DNA from: RPQJ01 sp963793005
Lineage (GTDB): Bacteria; Pseudomonadota; Gammaproteobacteria; Steroidobacterales; Steroidobacteraceae
DNA: 64,000 nt
NCBI GenBank assembly: GCA_963793005.1
Contig: CAWBYP010000004.1
Span: forward strand, 248,001 to 312,000
Reading direction: 5' to 3'
The notes beneath the pieces were generated by a model. The model did not search any database, had not been told where the DNA came from, and saw only the letters and a program-made list of their open reading frames with translations. Positions within the stretch are counted from its first letter, which is position 1. Each line of letters opens with the position of its first letter. The position numbers and the translations under genes were made by a program. Below, piece after piece: positions 27,214-35,864 of this stretch.

Positions 27214-27618
27214 GAGAGCTGGCCCCGGTAATCGAGACGGCCGGATAAGTGGAGTCTCTGCCTGATGCGAGCGAGGATATCGCTCCGGAAGGAGGAGACC
27301 CATGAGGAAGAGAAGCCGCCGCAATCACTCTGCAGTGTTCGAGGCCAAGGTGGTGCTCGCCGCCGTGAAGGGCGAGGCGACGTTGGCCGAGCTGGCGCCT
27401 CTCCAACAGCCTGACCGCCGACTTCTGCGTCGAGGCACTCGAGGAAGCGATCGCGCGTTACGCGACGTTCTACAGCACTCGACGTCCGCACAGCTCGCTT
27501 GACCGCCAGACCCCCGATCACGTGTACTTCAAATCCCTGCCGCTCGCGGCGGCAGCCTGAACCGCAGGACTCCACTTAACCGGACCGCGAAAACTGTCCA
27601 GAAAAGCGGGACCACCTC
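27214..27618 (+). mobile_element. Internally deleted IS3-family remnant
   Basis: About 405 bp. The ends are inverted: GGATAAGTGGAGTCT near 27243 and GACTCCACTTAACCGG near 27568. ATG 27302 (with GGAGGAG before it) starts an OrfA-like piece (RRNHSAVFEAKVVLAAVKGE), which is joined near 27400 in another frame to the tail of OrfB (ARYATFYSTRRPHSSLDRQT, PDHVYFKSLPLAAAA, stop near 27560). About 800 bp of the transposase are missing. Its right end is nearly identical to the remnant at 33195-33416. Immobile on its own. Confidence 0.8.
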
Positions 27619-27661
27619 TCTCCACTGAACCCTGGGAACTCCAGAATTGGGAAGGCCGACA

Positions 27662-29404
27662 ATGATGACCACACTTCGTGCGATTGCGTTCGGACTGGCC
27701 GTTCTGACGGCCGCCCCGGTGTCTGCACAGCAGGCTGCGGATACGGTCTATTTTGGCGGCGACATACTGACGATGGAAGGCAAGGAGCCACGCTATGTCG
27801 AGGCGCTCGCGGTAAAGGACGGCAAGATCACGTTCGCCGGAGCGATTTCCGACTCAGGCCGCTGGAAGGGGCCGAACACACAGGAGGTCAACCTCGCCGG
27901 TCAAACACTCTTGCCCGGCTTCGTCGATGGCCACAGCCACATCTTCCTGCATGTTGAGGGCCAGGACTGGGCCGATCTGTCATCTGCTCCTGTAGGCACG
28001 ACCCGCAACTTCGACGACATCATTCGGGCGTTGAAGGACAAACAGAAGGAACTCGGCGCAGATGAAACAGAGTGGTTGATAGGCTCCGGCTACGATGAGT
28101 CCCTGCTCGATGAGAAGCGTCATCCAACAGCCGCCGATCTCGACAAGGCATTTCCCAACACGCCGGTGCTGTTATTTCATGTATCCGGCCACATCTTCAT
28201 CGTGAACTCTGCCGGCCTGAAGGCCAAAGGCGTCAATGCGGATACACCCGATCCTTCGGGCGGCGTGATTGTGCGTCTGCCCAACAGCCGCGAGCCCAGC
28301 GGCGAGCTGCAGGAAAACGCCCGCTTTCCGTTTCTTGACGTTATTGTAAAGGATCGGCCCATCGACGAATCTGCGAAGAAGTTGGCGAAATCTTTTGCGT
28401 ATTACGCCCAAAACGGGGTGACGACGGTTCAAGAGGGCGGATTGCAGGAATCGCACCTGCCAGTCCTTCGCGCGGTGGCAGAGCGTGGCGAGATGACTCT
28501 GGATTTTGTGGGTCTGGTTTTCCAACCTGTGGCCGAGAAGTTGATTGCTGAAGGCAACACCAAGTGGGGTGCTTACGAAAAAGGCGTGAAACTGGCCGGA
28601 ATTAAGATCACCATTGACGGCTCGCCGCAAGGCAAGACTGCCTCGCTCAGCGCGCCTTATCTGACGCCGGTGCCTCACTGCGATGGGGATTGCCGCGGTG
28701 TTTCCGCACTGACCGCGAAGGAGGTCAAAGATCTGATGCTGCTCAGCTACCAGAACAATGTGCAGGTGTACGCTCACTGCAATGGTGACGCCGCGATCGA
28801 TCTGATGCTGGCGGGTCATGAATATGCCCTCGATCAGATGAAGGAAGACCCAAAAGCAAAGGATCGCCGCACAGTCATCGTTCATTCCCAAGTCATGCGT
28901 CCCGATCAGCTTGATGCGTACGCAAAGTACCGGATCTTTCCCTCCTTTTTCACCAATCACACGTACTTTTGGGGAGACGCGCATCGCGCCAACCTGGGAG
29001 AGGAACGCGGATCCTTCATTAGTCCGATGCGCTCGGCAATTGACAAGGGTATCCGCGCGGCCAACCACACTGATTACAATGTGACGCCGATCAACCAGAT
29101 GTTCGTCGTCTGGTCCGCAGTGAATCGCATAACACGCACAGGTCGCGTGCTCGGGCCGCAAGAACGCATCACGCCCTATGAGGCACTGCAGGCGATCACC
29201 ATCAATGGTGCGTACATGTACTTCGAAGAAGACAGCAAGGGTTCACTCGAACCGGGAAAGGTTGCCGATCTCGTAATTCTTGACCAAAACCCGCTCAAGG
29301 TGGATCCATTGGCCATCAAGGACATCAAGGTGATGGAGACTGTTAAGGCAGGGAAGCCTGTATTCACGCTTAAGAGCCCTACGACGTCCCCCTCTTTTGA
29401 GTAG
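27662..29404 (+). CDS. Exported YtcJ-type amidohydrolase with IS-derived C-terminus
   Basis: 580 aa. ATG 27662 has GGGAAGG about 7 nt upstream. Signal peptide ends at PVSAQQ. Amidohydrolase-3 features: ADTVYFGGDILTM, HxH in PGFVDGHSHIFL, IKITIDGSPQGKTA, VYAHCNGDAAID, TVIVHSQVM, AANHTDYNV and KVADLVILDQNPL. Paralogue of the lipoprotein at 6713-8488. The stop codon and the last few residues (about TTSPSFE) lie inside the left inverted repeat of the IS3 element beginning at 29382, so the native end is replaced by IS sequence. The IS3 remnant ending at 27618 leaves only 43 bp of leader. Catalytic domain complete, so it may be active. Confidence 0.85.
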   Translation: MMTTLRAIAFGLAVLTAAPVSAQQAADTVYFGGDILTMEGKEPRYVEALAVKDGKITFAGAISDSGRWKGPNTQEVNLAGQTLLPGFVDGHSHIFLHVEGQDWADLSSAPVGTTRNFDDIIRALKDKQKELGADETEWLIGSGYDESLLDEKRHPTAADLDKAFPNTPVLLFHVSGHIFIVNSAGLKAKGVNADTPDPSGGVIVRLPNSREPSGELQENARFPFLDVIVKDRPIDESAKKLAKSFAYYAQNGVTTVQEGGLQESHLPVLRAVAERGEMTLDFVGLVFQPVAEKLIAEGNTKWGAYEKGVKLAGIKITIDGSPQGKTASLSAPYLTPVPHCDGDCRGVSALTAKEVKDLMLLSYQNNVQVYAHCNGDAAIDLMLAGHEYALDQMKEDPKAKDRRTVIVHSQVMRPDQLDAYAKYRIFPSFFTNHTYFWGDAHRANLGEERGSFISPMRSAIDKGIRAANHTDYNVTPINQMFVVWSAVNRITRTGRVLGPQERITPYEALQAITINGAYMYFEEDSKGSLEPGKVADLVILDQNPLKVDPLAIKDIKVMETVKAGKPVFTLKSPTTSPSFE

Positions 29405-30086
29405 CCGAACGGTTTAGAGTCCGACCCGGGTAGGTGGGTTGGACGTGAAGAAGCGATTCAGCGCGGTATGAGCGTCTCGGATGCCAAGCGGCTCAAGGCG
29501 CTTGAGGCGGAGAACGCCAAGCTCAAGAAGTTGCTGGCCGAGTCACTGCTCGAGGAAGTCTGGTCGATGGACTTCATGTTCGACCGCGAGGCGTCGGGCC
29601 GTTCGATCAAGTGCCTGGTGATCGTGGATGACGCCACGCACGAGTCCGTCGCCATCGTGGCGGACCACGCCATCGGCGGCGATCACCTGACACGCATCCT
29701 CGATGGCATCTGCGCGCAACGCGGCACGCCGACCGTCATCCGCACGGACAATGGCCCGGAGTTCACTGGCAAGGCGATGCTGAACTGGGTGCACCGCAGA
29801 GGCATCGCGCTGCGACTGATCGAGCCCGGTAAGCCAAACCAGAACGCGTACGTGGAATCGTTCAACGGACGATTCCGCGACGAGTGCCTCAACGAGCACT
29901 GGTTCATGTCGCTCGCCCATGCCCGGGCCGTGATCGAAGCCTGGCGCCAGGAGTACAACGAGGAGCGACCGAAGAGATCACTGGGCGGAATGACACCCGC
30001 GCAGTACGCAAAGCAACTGGCCGCGAGGCCGCTTACAATGCCGGCGGACTCTAGACCCACCTGCTACTGAAAGCGGGGGGACGTCG
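29382..30086 (+). mobile_element. IS3-family element with internal deletion
   Basis: 705 bp bounded by inverted repeats sharing CGACGTCCCCC (29382-29392; complement at 30076-30086) and, further in, CTTT-AGTAGC and CTAGAGTCCG-like blocks. The left end cuts the 3' end of the amidohydrolase gene, the right end cuts the HdeD gene. No target duplication is evident. The single frame inside is a joined orfA/orfB. Confidence 0.8.
29468..30070 (+). pseudogene. Fused, deleted IS3 transposase (OrfA tail + OrfB catalytic core)
   Basis: 200 codons. Residues 1-28 are the coiled-coil tail of OrfA (LKALEAENAKLKKLLAESLL). They join directly to the integrase core of OrfB with Asp in WSMDFMFD, Asp in RTDNGPEFTG and Glu in the ESFNGRFRDECLN block, ending AQYAKQLAARP. 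The OrfA HTH and about 100 residues of the OrfB N-terminus are missing, so it should not transpose by itself although the DDE residues remain. Confidence 0.8.
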
Positions 30087-30580
30087 GTCACGCCCACAAA
30101 TACGAGCTTGATGCCGAGAAACACCCCAATCGCAACCGTCCCGGCCAGCGGAAAGCCTGTAAAAAGCATGATGCTCAGGAGAACCGTCACCACTGCGTCG
30201 AACAGCAGCCAGCCTTTACCATCCTGTAGTGAGAATGCCGCGAAGAGCTCGGAGAGGCCATCGACGAAGAAGTAGATACTCAGCATGATGGTCAGGATTG
30301 CTGACTACATGAGTGGACTCGCGACAACGGCAAAGCCCGCAAGCAAGGTCAAAACACCGATCAGGAAAACCAGGACACCCTTGCCCAGGCTGCCTGCCTG
30401 GACGGCCCAGATCATGCGCATGATACCTGCGGCGATGACCAGTGCGCCCACCATCAGCAGGATCGATTGGCCTGCAACCCAGGGCATGGCGATCGCCAGG
30501 ACACCAAAAATGATGGACAGCCAGCCCATGAGTTTCATGCGGCTGCTCACTTTCTGTAATACGGGAGTTTCTGCATTCAT
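30087..30580 (-). pseudogene. HdeD-family membrane protein, nonsense and IS-truncated
   Basis: From ATG 30580 the frame encodes hydrophobic helices typical of HdeD/DUF308 acid-resistance proteins (LMGWLSIIFGVLAIAMPWVA, LVFLIGVLTLLAGFAVV). A TAG at 30305-30307 interrupts it, and the same frame continues with the next helices (IYFFVDGLSELFAAFSL, LLSIMLFTGFPLAGTVAIGV) up to the right end of the IS3 element, where about 20 final codons are lost. Two independent lesions make it a pseudogene. Confidence 0.75.
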
Positions 30581-30635
30581 TGTTTTATCCTTTTATTGAG
30601 TGAAATTGACCTGACGTCTACTTCCAGGCAAGAGG

Positions 30636-31979
30636 TCACTCGATGGTATTCTTGTAGATGACGCCGTCTTTCATGATGATGACGAAGTTCTTTTCCGGGT
30701 CGGCGATCAGGTCGATGTTCTCGAGCGGATTGCCGTCGACCAGAATCAGGTCGGCATAGGCACCCTCCCGAACCACACCGTTGTCACCGGGGTAGGGATC
30801 GCGCGGCCCGGAACGCTTGAAGATCTCGTAGTTCTGGCTGGTCGCAATCTTCAGCACTTCCCAGGGCTCGTAATAGCGGGCGAGCTTTGCCAACTGCGCC
30901 CCCTGACGCGCGGCGAGCGCGGGTGAACCCTGACTGTCAGTGCCGAACCCGAACAGCAGGTCGTATTTCTTCGCTAACGCGAAGGCTGTATCCGTTCCGG
31001 AGATCAGCAATTGGTACTTTTGTGCCGCAAACGAGCCGGGAGCGAGCGGGATCGCATCCTCGTCGTTATAGAAGGGCTGCAGGCAGACCGAAGTATTCGT
31101 CTCCTTCATCAGTTGGGCGGTTTCCTCGTCGATCATCTGGCCATGCTCAACATTGCGGACACCGCCACGGATCGCGTTCTGGATCGCCTTTGCGGAGTAG
31201 GCGTGAACCGTCACGTAGGTGCCCCAGTTCTGCGCCACTTCGACCGCCGCCGCGATTTCCTCGACGGTGTATTGCGAGACGTCCAGCGGATCCGAAGGCG
31301 AGGCGACCCCGCCGCCCCCCATCAGCTTGATGAAGGCCGCTCCCCGCATCAGGTTCTCGCGCACGCGCTGCAGGACTTGCGCCTTGCCGTCTGCGATGGC
31401 GACCGACCCCATCCTTTCCTGCGGGGTAAGATCCCTTGAATAGCTCTGAGGTATATCAATCGTTTGACGGAAATCTGCATGGCCCGACGTTTGGGAGATC
31501 ATCGACCCCGCAGCGTACATCCGCGGGCCAACATACATACCCTCGTCGATCACCGACTTCAGATCGAAGACATTGCCGCCCATGTCCCTGATCGTGGTGA
31601 AGCCCCGCATAAGCGTCTTTTCCGCCCCAAGGGCCGCCACAAGGTTCAGCTTGCCCTCACCAAGCGCGAACGCGTTGCCACTATAATTGGCCGCCATGCT
31701 GTGCCAATGGCAGTCTGTCAGGCCAGGCATCAGCGTACGCCCGCCACCGTCGATCACCCTGCCACCGGCGACAGCAAGCGGTTTGGTCGACACCGCGGTG
31801 ATCTTGTTGCCCGTCACCACGACATTGGCTTTTTTGATCAGGGCTTCGTGCACGCCGTCAAAGACGTTGACGTTCGTGAACAGGATCGGCCCGGACGCGT
31901 CCTGAGCAGCGGCCGGCAGGCCAAAGCTCACAGCGACGGCAAGCGCCGCAATCAAGTTCTTTGAGTTTAGCTTCCCCAT
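30636..31979 (-). CDS. Exported amidohydrolase, imidazolonepropionase/prolidase-like
   Basis: 447 aa from ATG 31979, with AAGGAGAAACCAA in front; the longer upstream frame belongs to the neighbouring gene's other strand reading. Signal peptide to LPAAAQ. Amidohydro_1 features: FTNVNVFDGVHEALIKKANV, HxH in MPGLTDCHWHSMA, a Lys in AAFIKLMGGGGVASP (candidate carboxylated Lys), His in VTVHAYS, His in VEHGQMID and Asp in GFGTDSQGSP. Such exported enzymes include Xaa-Pro and other cyclic-amide or N-acyl hydrolases; the substrate is unknown. It lies 19 bp downstream of the beta-lactamase-like gene and has the same type of leader, so the two are one operon. Confidence 0.85.
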   Translation of the reverse strand: MGKLNSKNLIAALAVAVSFGLPAAAQDASGPILFTNVNVFDGVHEALIKKANVVVTGNKITAVSTKPLAVAGGRVIDGGGRTLMPGLTDCHWHSMAANYSGNAFALGEGKLNLVAALGAEKTLMRGFTTIRDMGGNVFDLKSVIDEGMYVGPRMYAAGSMISQTSGHADFRQTIDIPQSYSRDLTPQERMGSVAIADGKAQVLQRVRENLMRGAAFIKLMGGGGVASPSDPLDVSQYTVEEIAAAVEVAQNWGTYVTVHAYSAKAIQNAIRGGVRNVEHGQMIDEETAQLMKETNTSVCLQPFYNDEDAIPLAPGSFAAQKYQLLISGTDTAFALAKKYDLLFGFGTDSQGSPALAARQGAQLAKLARYYEPWEVLKIATSQNYEIFKRSGPRDPYPGDNGVVREGAYADLILVDGNPLENIDLIADPEKNFVIIMKDGVIYKNTIE

Positions 31980-31998
31980 TTGGTTTCTCCTTACCCAC

Positions 31999-32994
31999 CT
32001 ATTGCTTCGCCACCGGAGCCAGGTAGAAATAGTCGAACAGCGATCGGGCGATCTCGGCAATTGCCCGTTCCCTGTCCGACTCGGAGGTCTTGCTGCTGTT
32101 CGTGAACACGGCGATGGCAAACCGCCGACCGTCGGGGAGCGTGACATAACCGACGTCGTTGGCAATTCCGCCTGCGGTTCCGGTCTTGTGGGCGACGGGC
32201 GTTCCCATCGGCAACAGCCCCTTGATACGTCCAGCGCCGGTGCGCGTGCGCGACATGACCCCCAGCAGGAACTCGCGGCTTTCCGGGCTCATCGCCGTGC
32301 CACCGTCGATGGCAAGCAGCAATTGCAGCATCGCAAGGGGCGTTGTGTGGTCGCGGGGATCCGCCTCGAAGTCCGGATTGGGATCAACCTGGGCCGGCAC
32401 CAGTGCCGGGTTGTTGCGGATGGCCTCGGCGATAGCTTCTGGCGTGACCGCCGGCAAGTCGTAGAAATCCATGAGAATCTCGCGGGTAGTCCGATCGACC
32501 CTGAAATCGGTGATCCCGAGCCTGCGCAGGTTCTTGGTCACCGCCGCTGCTCCGCCTGCCAGTCCCATGCAGACGTCGGTCGCCGTGTTGTCGCTTTCCG
32601 TGATCATCACCTCAATCAGGTTCGCCACCGAGAGCTGGATCCCTCGGTGGGGGAATGTCTCGGCAAGCGCAACTACGCCGGTGACGTACATGTCGGGCGG
32701 GACTTCAACCAGTTGGTCGAGACGGAGTTCTCCCCTGTCCACGCGATCCAGCACGGTCGTGGCGATCGCCACCTTGTAGGTGCTGGCCATGGAGAAGGTC
32801 TGATCACCGTTGAACGCGATGACCTTGTCGCCGCCGATTTCCTGCGCCGCGAATCCTATGCGCCCGGCAAGCCCCGACGCGATCTGTTCGATCGCGGCAC
32901 CAACAGAGTGTCCTTGCGTTGTCTGGCCGTATGCCGGGCTGAGGGTTGCCGCCGCGGAAACCGCGAGGGCTGCGATAACATGACGATATTTCAT
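31999..32994 (-). CDS. Class A beta-lactamase-like serine hydrolase lacking the usual Glu166
   Basis: 331 aa from ATG 32994 (AGGAGAAACCAAGA before it). Signal peptide ends near PAYGQ. Catalytic S71-x-x-K74 in SMASTYKV, S134-D-N in ITESDNTA and K270-T-G in AHKTGTAGG are all present. The omega-loop reads FRVDRTTREILMDF: where class A enzymes have RxDRxExxxN, positions 166 and 170 are Thr170 and Leu174. The deacylating Glu is thus missing unless Glu172 takes over. It may be a slow beta-lactamase, a penicillin-binding-like esterase or an amide hydrolase. An in-frame upstream ATG at 33126 would add a second hydrophobic leader and is judged less likely. Confidence 0.8.
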   Translation of the reverse strand: MKYRHVIAALAVSAAATLSPAYGQTTQGHSVGAAIEQIASGLAGRIGFAAQEIGGDKVIAFNGDQTFSMASTYKVAIATTVLDRVDRGELRLDQLVEVPPDMYVTGVVALAETFPHRGIQLSVANLIEVMITESDNTATDVCMGLAGGAAAVTKNLRRLGITDFRVDRTTREILMDFYDLPAVTPEAIAEAIRNNPALVPAQVDPNPDFEADPRDHTTPLAMLQLLLAIDGGTAMSPESREFLLGVMSRTRTGAGRIKGLLPMGTPVAHKTGTAGGIANDVGYVTLPDGRRFAIAVFTNSSKTSESDRERAIAEIARSLFDYFYLAPVAKQ

Positions 32995-33194
32995 TCTTGG
33001 TTTCTCCTTCTGTGAGATGACGTTTGGGACTGTCCCGTTCGATTTTGAAAGACCGTGACGGGCGGCGCCAAAGCTGAGCCCGATGCCGGCCACCGCCACT
33101 GTGAGAATCGTTACTCTGGCACGCATTGCGATCCAACTCCTGGGTGGAGTTTTCACGGGACTTCGCCTTTGAATAATTGCGGTTATCTGGTTTG

Positions 33195-33416
33195 AGTGGA
33201 GGTCTATCTGCACGCCTACGAGTCCGTCTCCGCGGCCAAGGCCGGCATCGCGCGCTACGCGACGTTCTACAACACTCGACGTCCGCACAGCTCGCTTGAC
33301 CGCCAGACCCCCGATCACGTGTACTTCAAATCCCTGCCGCTCGCGGCGGCAGCCTGAACCGCAGGACTCCACTTAATCGGACCGCGAAAACTGCCCAGAA
33401 AAGCGGGACCACCTCT
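33195..33416 (+). mobile_element. 3' remnant of the IS3-family element seen at 27214
   Basis: One frame encodes the OrfB tail VEVYLHAYESVSAAKAGIAR, YATFYNTRRPHSSLDRQTPD, then HVYFKSLPLAAAA and stop. From about 33255 the DNA is almost identical to 27448-27618, including the terminal GCGGGACCACCTCT. Only the last ~220 bp remain; no transposase function. Confidence 0.8.
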
Positions 33417-33450
33417 CAGGCCACCTTTCTGCATGTACGCGGCCGGTGTG

Positions 33451-34179
33451 TCAGCGCCCGGCGCCGGTGGTGACGGTTTTCTCGGACGCACCAACAACAC
33501 CATTCCCGCCCAAATCTTCCCGACGGTCGACGGTGCTGGCGTCAAGGGTCCAGCTGCTAACCATGCGCGCCTCTCCATCGAGCATGAATATGGTGGCATC
33601 GCTTGTTTCGACACGCAGCAGGCCCGTCACCCGAACCGGTACATAGAGAGACTGGCCCTGCGGGTCGTCCAGCAATCTCACCCGCACGAGCTTGTTCGGC
33701 GTAGGGGGCGGAAGATGGCTGCACATCCCCACCTGGGGGACCAGATACCCAAAGTACTTGCCATCGGCGGACTGCGGCGCGGCAATCAGATAGCCCGATA
33801 GCGTAACCTCGGCTCCGTTCAGAACGGGGTTCGTGGCCATGCGCGCGGTCTGCCGCTTTTTGGCGACGTCCCAGCGCTGGGCCAAGAGCGCATCGACGTC
33901 CTGACCGTTGATCTCCAGCATGTCCGTGGCCGCGCTGCGCCGGGCTGTCAGCCGGGCGAGCTCGTCTTCAGCGAGATCCTTCTGCGCGAGCTTCTCATCA
34001 AGTTCCACCACGAGTTTCAACTCATTCAGCAAGCGGAACCCCATGTCTCTGTAGGGATCGTCGAAGACGACGGCCAAAGGGTCCACCAGGTCTGAAAACT
34101 CGATCACCTCGGGCTTTGCAGACGCCTGGGTGGCGGCCAACATGGCCGCCACCACAAAAACGAATGCCCAAAACCTCAT
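33451..34179 (-). CDS. DUF3299 domain protein, exported (copy B)
   Basis: 242 aa, same length and domain plan as copy A at 22541-23269: signal peptide to about residue 21 (ATQASA), helical middle, DUF3299 core with YLVPQVGMCSHLPPPTPNK and VPVRVTGLLRVE. Intact. It follows the copy B amidohydrolase by the same 30-bp gap. Unlike copy A it has no second DUF3299 gene, ATPase or permease behind it; the IS3 remnant lies 35 bp downstream instead. It may thus act with the transporter encoded at copy A or be a passenger. Confidence 0.75.
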   Translation of the reverse strand: MRFWAFVFVVAAMLAATQASAKPEVIEFSDLVDPLAVVFDDPYRDMGFRLLNELKLVVELDEKLAQKDLAEDELARLTARRSAATDMLEINGQDVDALLAQRWDVAKKRQTARMATNPVLNGAEVTLSGYLIAAPQSADGKYFGYLVPQVGMCSHLPPPTPNKLVRVRLLDDPQGQSLYVPVRVTGLLRVETSDATIFMLDGEARMVSSWTLDASTVDRREDLGGNGVVGASEKTVTTGAGR

Positions 34180-34209
34180 GTCACGCCTACGTTTCTGAGT
34201 GTGTCACGA

Positions 34210-35841
34210 TCACTTTTCGACTTTCTGGGGAAAGGCACCCGTGAAGTCAGATGGCAAGGGCATACCGGTCGAGAATTCGGCACTCCACGCCTCTGCCGAG
34301 ATCGGCTCAAAGCGCGGCTTGTCTTCGGGGTCAAACCGGATTGGCTGACCAGCGAAGACAGGAAGCACCACGTCGTCACGCACAGTGACCTGACCGTTGA
34401 CGATCACGGCTTTCATGCCCGTCGAAGGGATACTGCCCTTTTCATAGGTTGAATTGTCCGTGAAGGTTTCGGGGTCAAAGACCACGATATCGGCGACCAT
34501 GCCCGTCTGGATGCGGCCGCGTTCTTGCATGGCCTTCAGGCCTGTATCGCCCAGATGCTTGGCAGCGTTGTAGCTGAGGATCGACATCAGCTGCATCATC
34601 GGGATGTTGTTTTCCCGACCGAGGCGAATCGTAGCGCCTCGGGCACCAGCCGTGCGGGGGTGGGTGCCGCCCAGTTTCTCCATCGGGTAATCCCAGGGGG
34701 CGTCATACGGCGTGCCAGCAGTTGCATCGCTCGCCATGGTCACGCCTTTCAGTGTCAGCCACTTCGCCTGGTTTTCTTCGGGCTGCTTGAAGATGACGAT
34801 TAGCCTGGACGGTTCGGAGGCGACGGTGGCCTTGTAGGTCTCCAGGGTGTAGTACTTACCCGTGACCGGATCCAGCATGGTGTCTTCATAGCGTCTGCCA
34901 AAGCCGTCGATCCAGCTCTCAGGCTCCAGGAACTCGGCATTGATCGTGGTGGAACCTGCTGCGTAGGGATAGATTTCACCCCAGATGTTGTAGCCCCGTT
35001 CCTGGAGCTTGGTAATCATCTCGTGTGCAAGCTGCCAGCCGTCGTTGTTGTAGTGCAGCACGATCGCCGGGGCACCAAGCGCCACGGCGTTGGCGACGAG
35101 TTCCTGCGCACCGTTATTCTCGGTCGTGTCGGTGCCGAGCGTATAGCGTGTATGTGCACCGGTCGGGCGGCCATAGCGCGCCGCGACTTTCTGCACCTCG
35201 TACATCTCGCGTGAAGAGACCCCCTCTCTCATGTAACCCACGGTGCTGCCGATGCCGGGGGCGCCAGCCTGCAGGCCCTTGTCAAGCTCTTCGAGAATCT
35301 TGTTGCCCTGTTCCAGGGTCGGGCGCTTCTGGCTCCAGCCCGTATTCTTCCGGGTTTCCAGAGCGGAAAGGGGGCCGTCTTTCATGTAATCGCCGCCTGC
35401 CCCGTCGATCACCATCGCGCGGGCAGATTCGTGGCTGACCGCGCAGCCATAGTTGGCCCCGGTCACGCCGGCACGCGCTTCGTACCAATCCGCCATATAG
35501 GATCCCGCACAGCCCATCTCGAAATCGATGCTGCTGGTCAACCCGTCGCGCAACCCGATGGAATAGCCGATCGGCATTTGAAAGTGGAAATGCGTGTCGA
35601 TAAAGCCTGGAGCCACGATCTTGCCGGTGGCGTCCACGGTCTCAGCGCCCTTCAGCGGCTTTTTGCTGATCGCGACAATGCGGCCGTCGGTGATGCCGAC
35701 GTTGGCAATGTCGTCATACATTGTTTCAGGGTCAATGACCCTGCCGCCCTTGATGACAAGGTCATAGTCCTTGGCAAACAGGGTGGGTGCAGCCAGGACA
35801 TTCAGAACAACCAGGCCGATAATCAAATATAGTCTGTGCAT
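34210..35841 (-). CDS. Exported D-aminoacylase-like amidohydrolase (copy B)
   Basis: 543 aa from ATG 35841 (GAGAAG upstream; an in-frame start at 35859 is less likely because the signal peptide MHRLYLIIGLVVLNVL begins here). Signal peptide ends at TLFAK. Metal and active-site elements as in copy A: HxH in APGFIDTHFHFQ, Cys in FEMGCAG, GAHTRYTLG, IVLHYNN, MASDATAG and HPRTAGARG. Divergent from the AraC-type regulator gene, with the 17-bp palindrome midway between, so this is the most likely regulated target. Its product is also probably periplasmic. Confidence 0.85.
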   Translation of the reverse strand: MHRLYLIIGLVVLNVLAAPTLFAKDYDLVIKGGRVIDPETMYDDIANVGITDGRIVAISKKPLKGAETVDATGKIVAPGFIDTHFHFQMPIGYSIGLRDGLTSSIDFEMGCAGSYMADWYEARAGVTGANYGCAVSHESARAMVIDGAGGDYMKDGPLSALETRKNTGWSQKRPTLEQGNKILEELDKGLQAGAPGIGSTVGYMREGVSSREMYEVQKVAARYGRPTGAHTRYTLGTDTTENNGAQELVANAVALGAPAIVLHYNNDGWQLAHEMITKLQERGYNIWGEIYPYAAGSTTINAEFLEPESWIDGFGRRYEDTMLDPVTGKYYTLETYKATVASEPSRLIVIFKQPEENQAKWLTLKGVTMASDATAGTPYDAPWDYPMEKLGGTHPRTAGARGATIRLGRENNIPMMQLMSILSYNAAKHLGDTGLKAMQERGRIQTGMVADIVVFDPETFTDNSTYEKGSIPSTGMKAVIVNGQVTVRDDVVLPVFAGQPIRFDPEDKPRFEPISAEAWSAEFSTGMPLPSDFTGAFPQKVEK

Positions 35842-35864
35842 TGGAGTAGCTTCTCTCACTTTCG

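Larger units (their letters stand above)
33451..35841 (-). repeat. Duplicated block, copy B (DUF3299 + amidohydrolase)
   Basis: Counterpart of 22541-24925. Divergence (about one residue in nine in DUF3299, by eye) shows the duplication is not recent or that one copy was imported. Copy B remains directly attached to the regulatory segment and full regulator gene, so its layout looks like the ancestral one. Confidence 0.85.
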
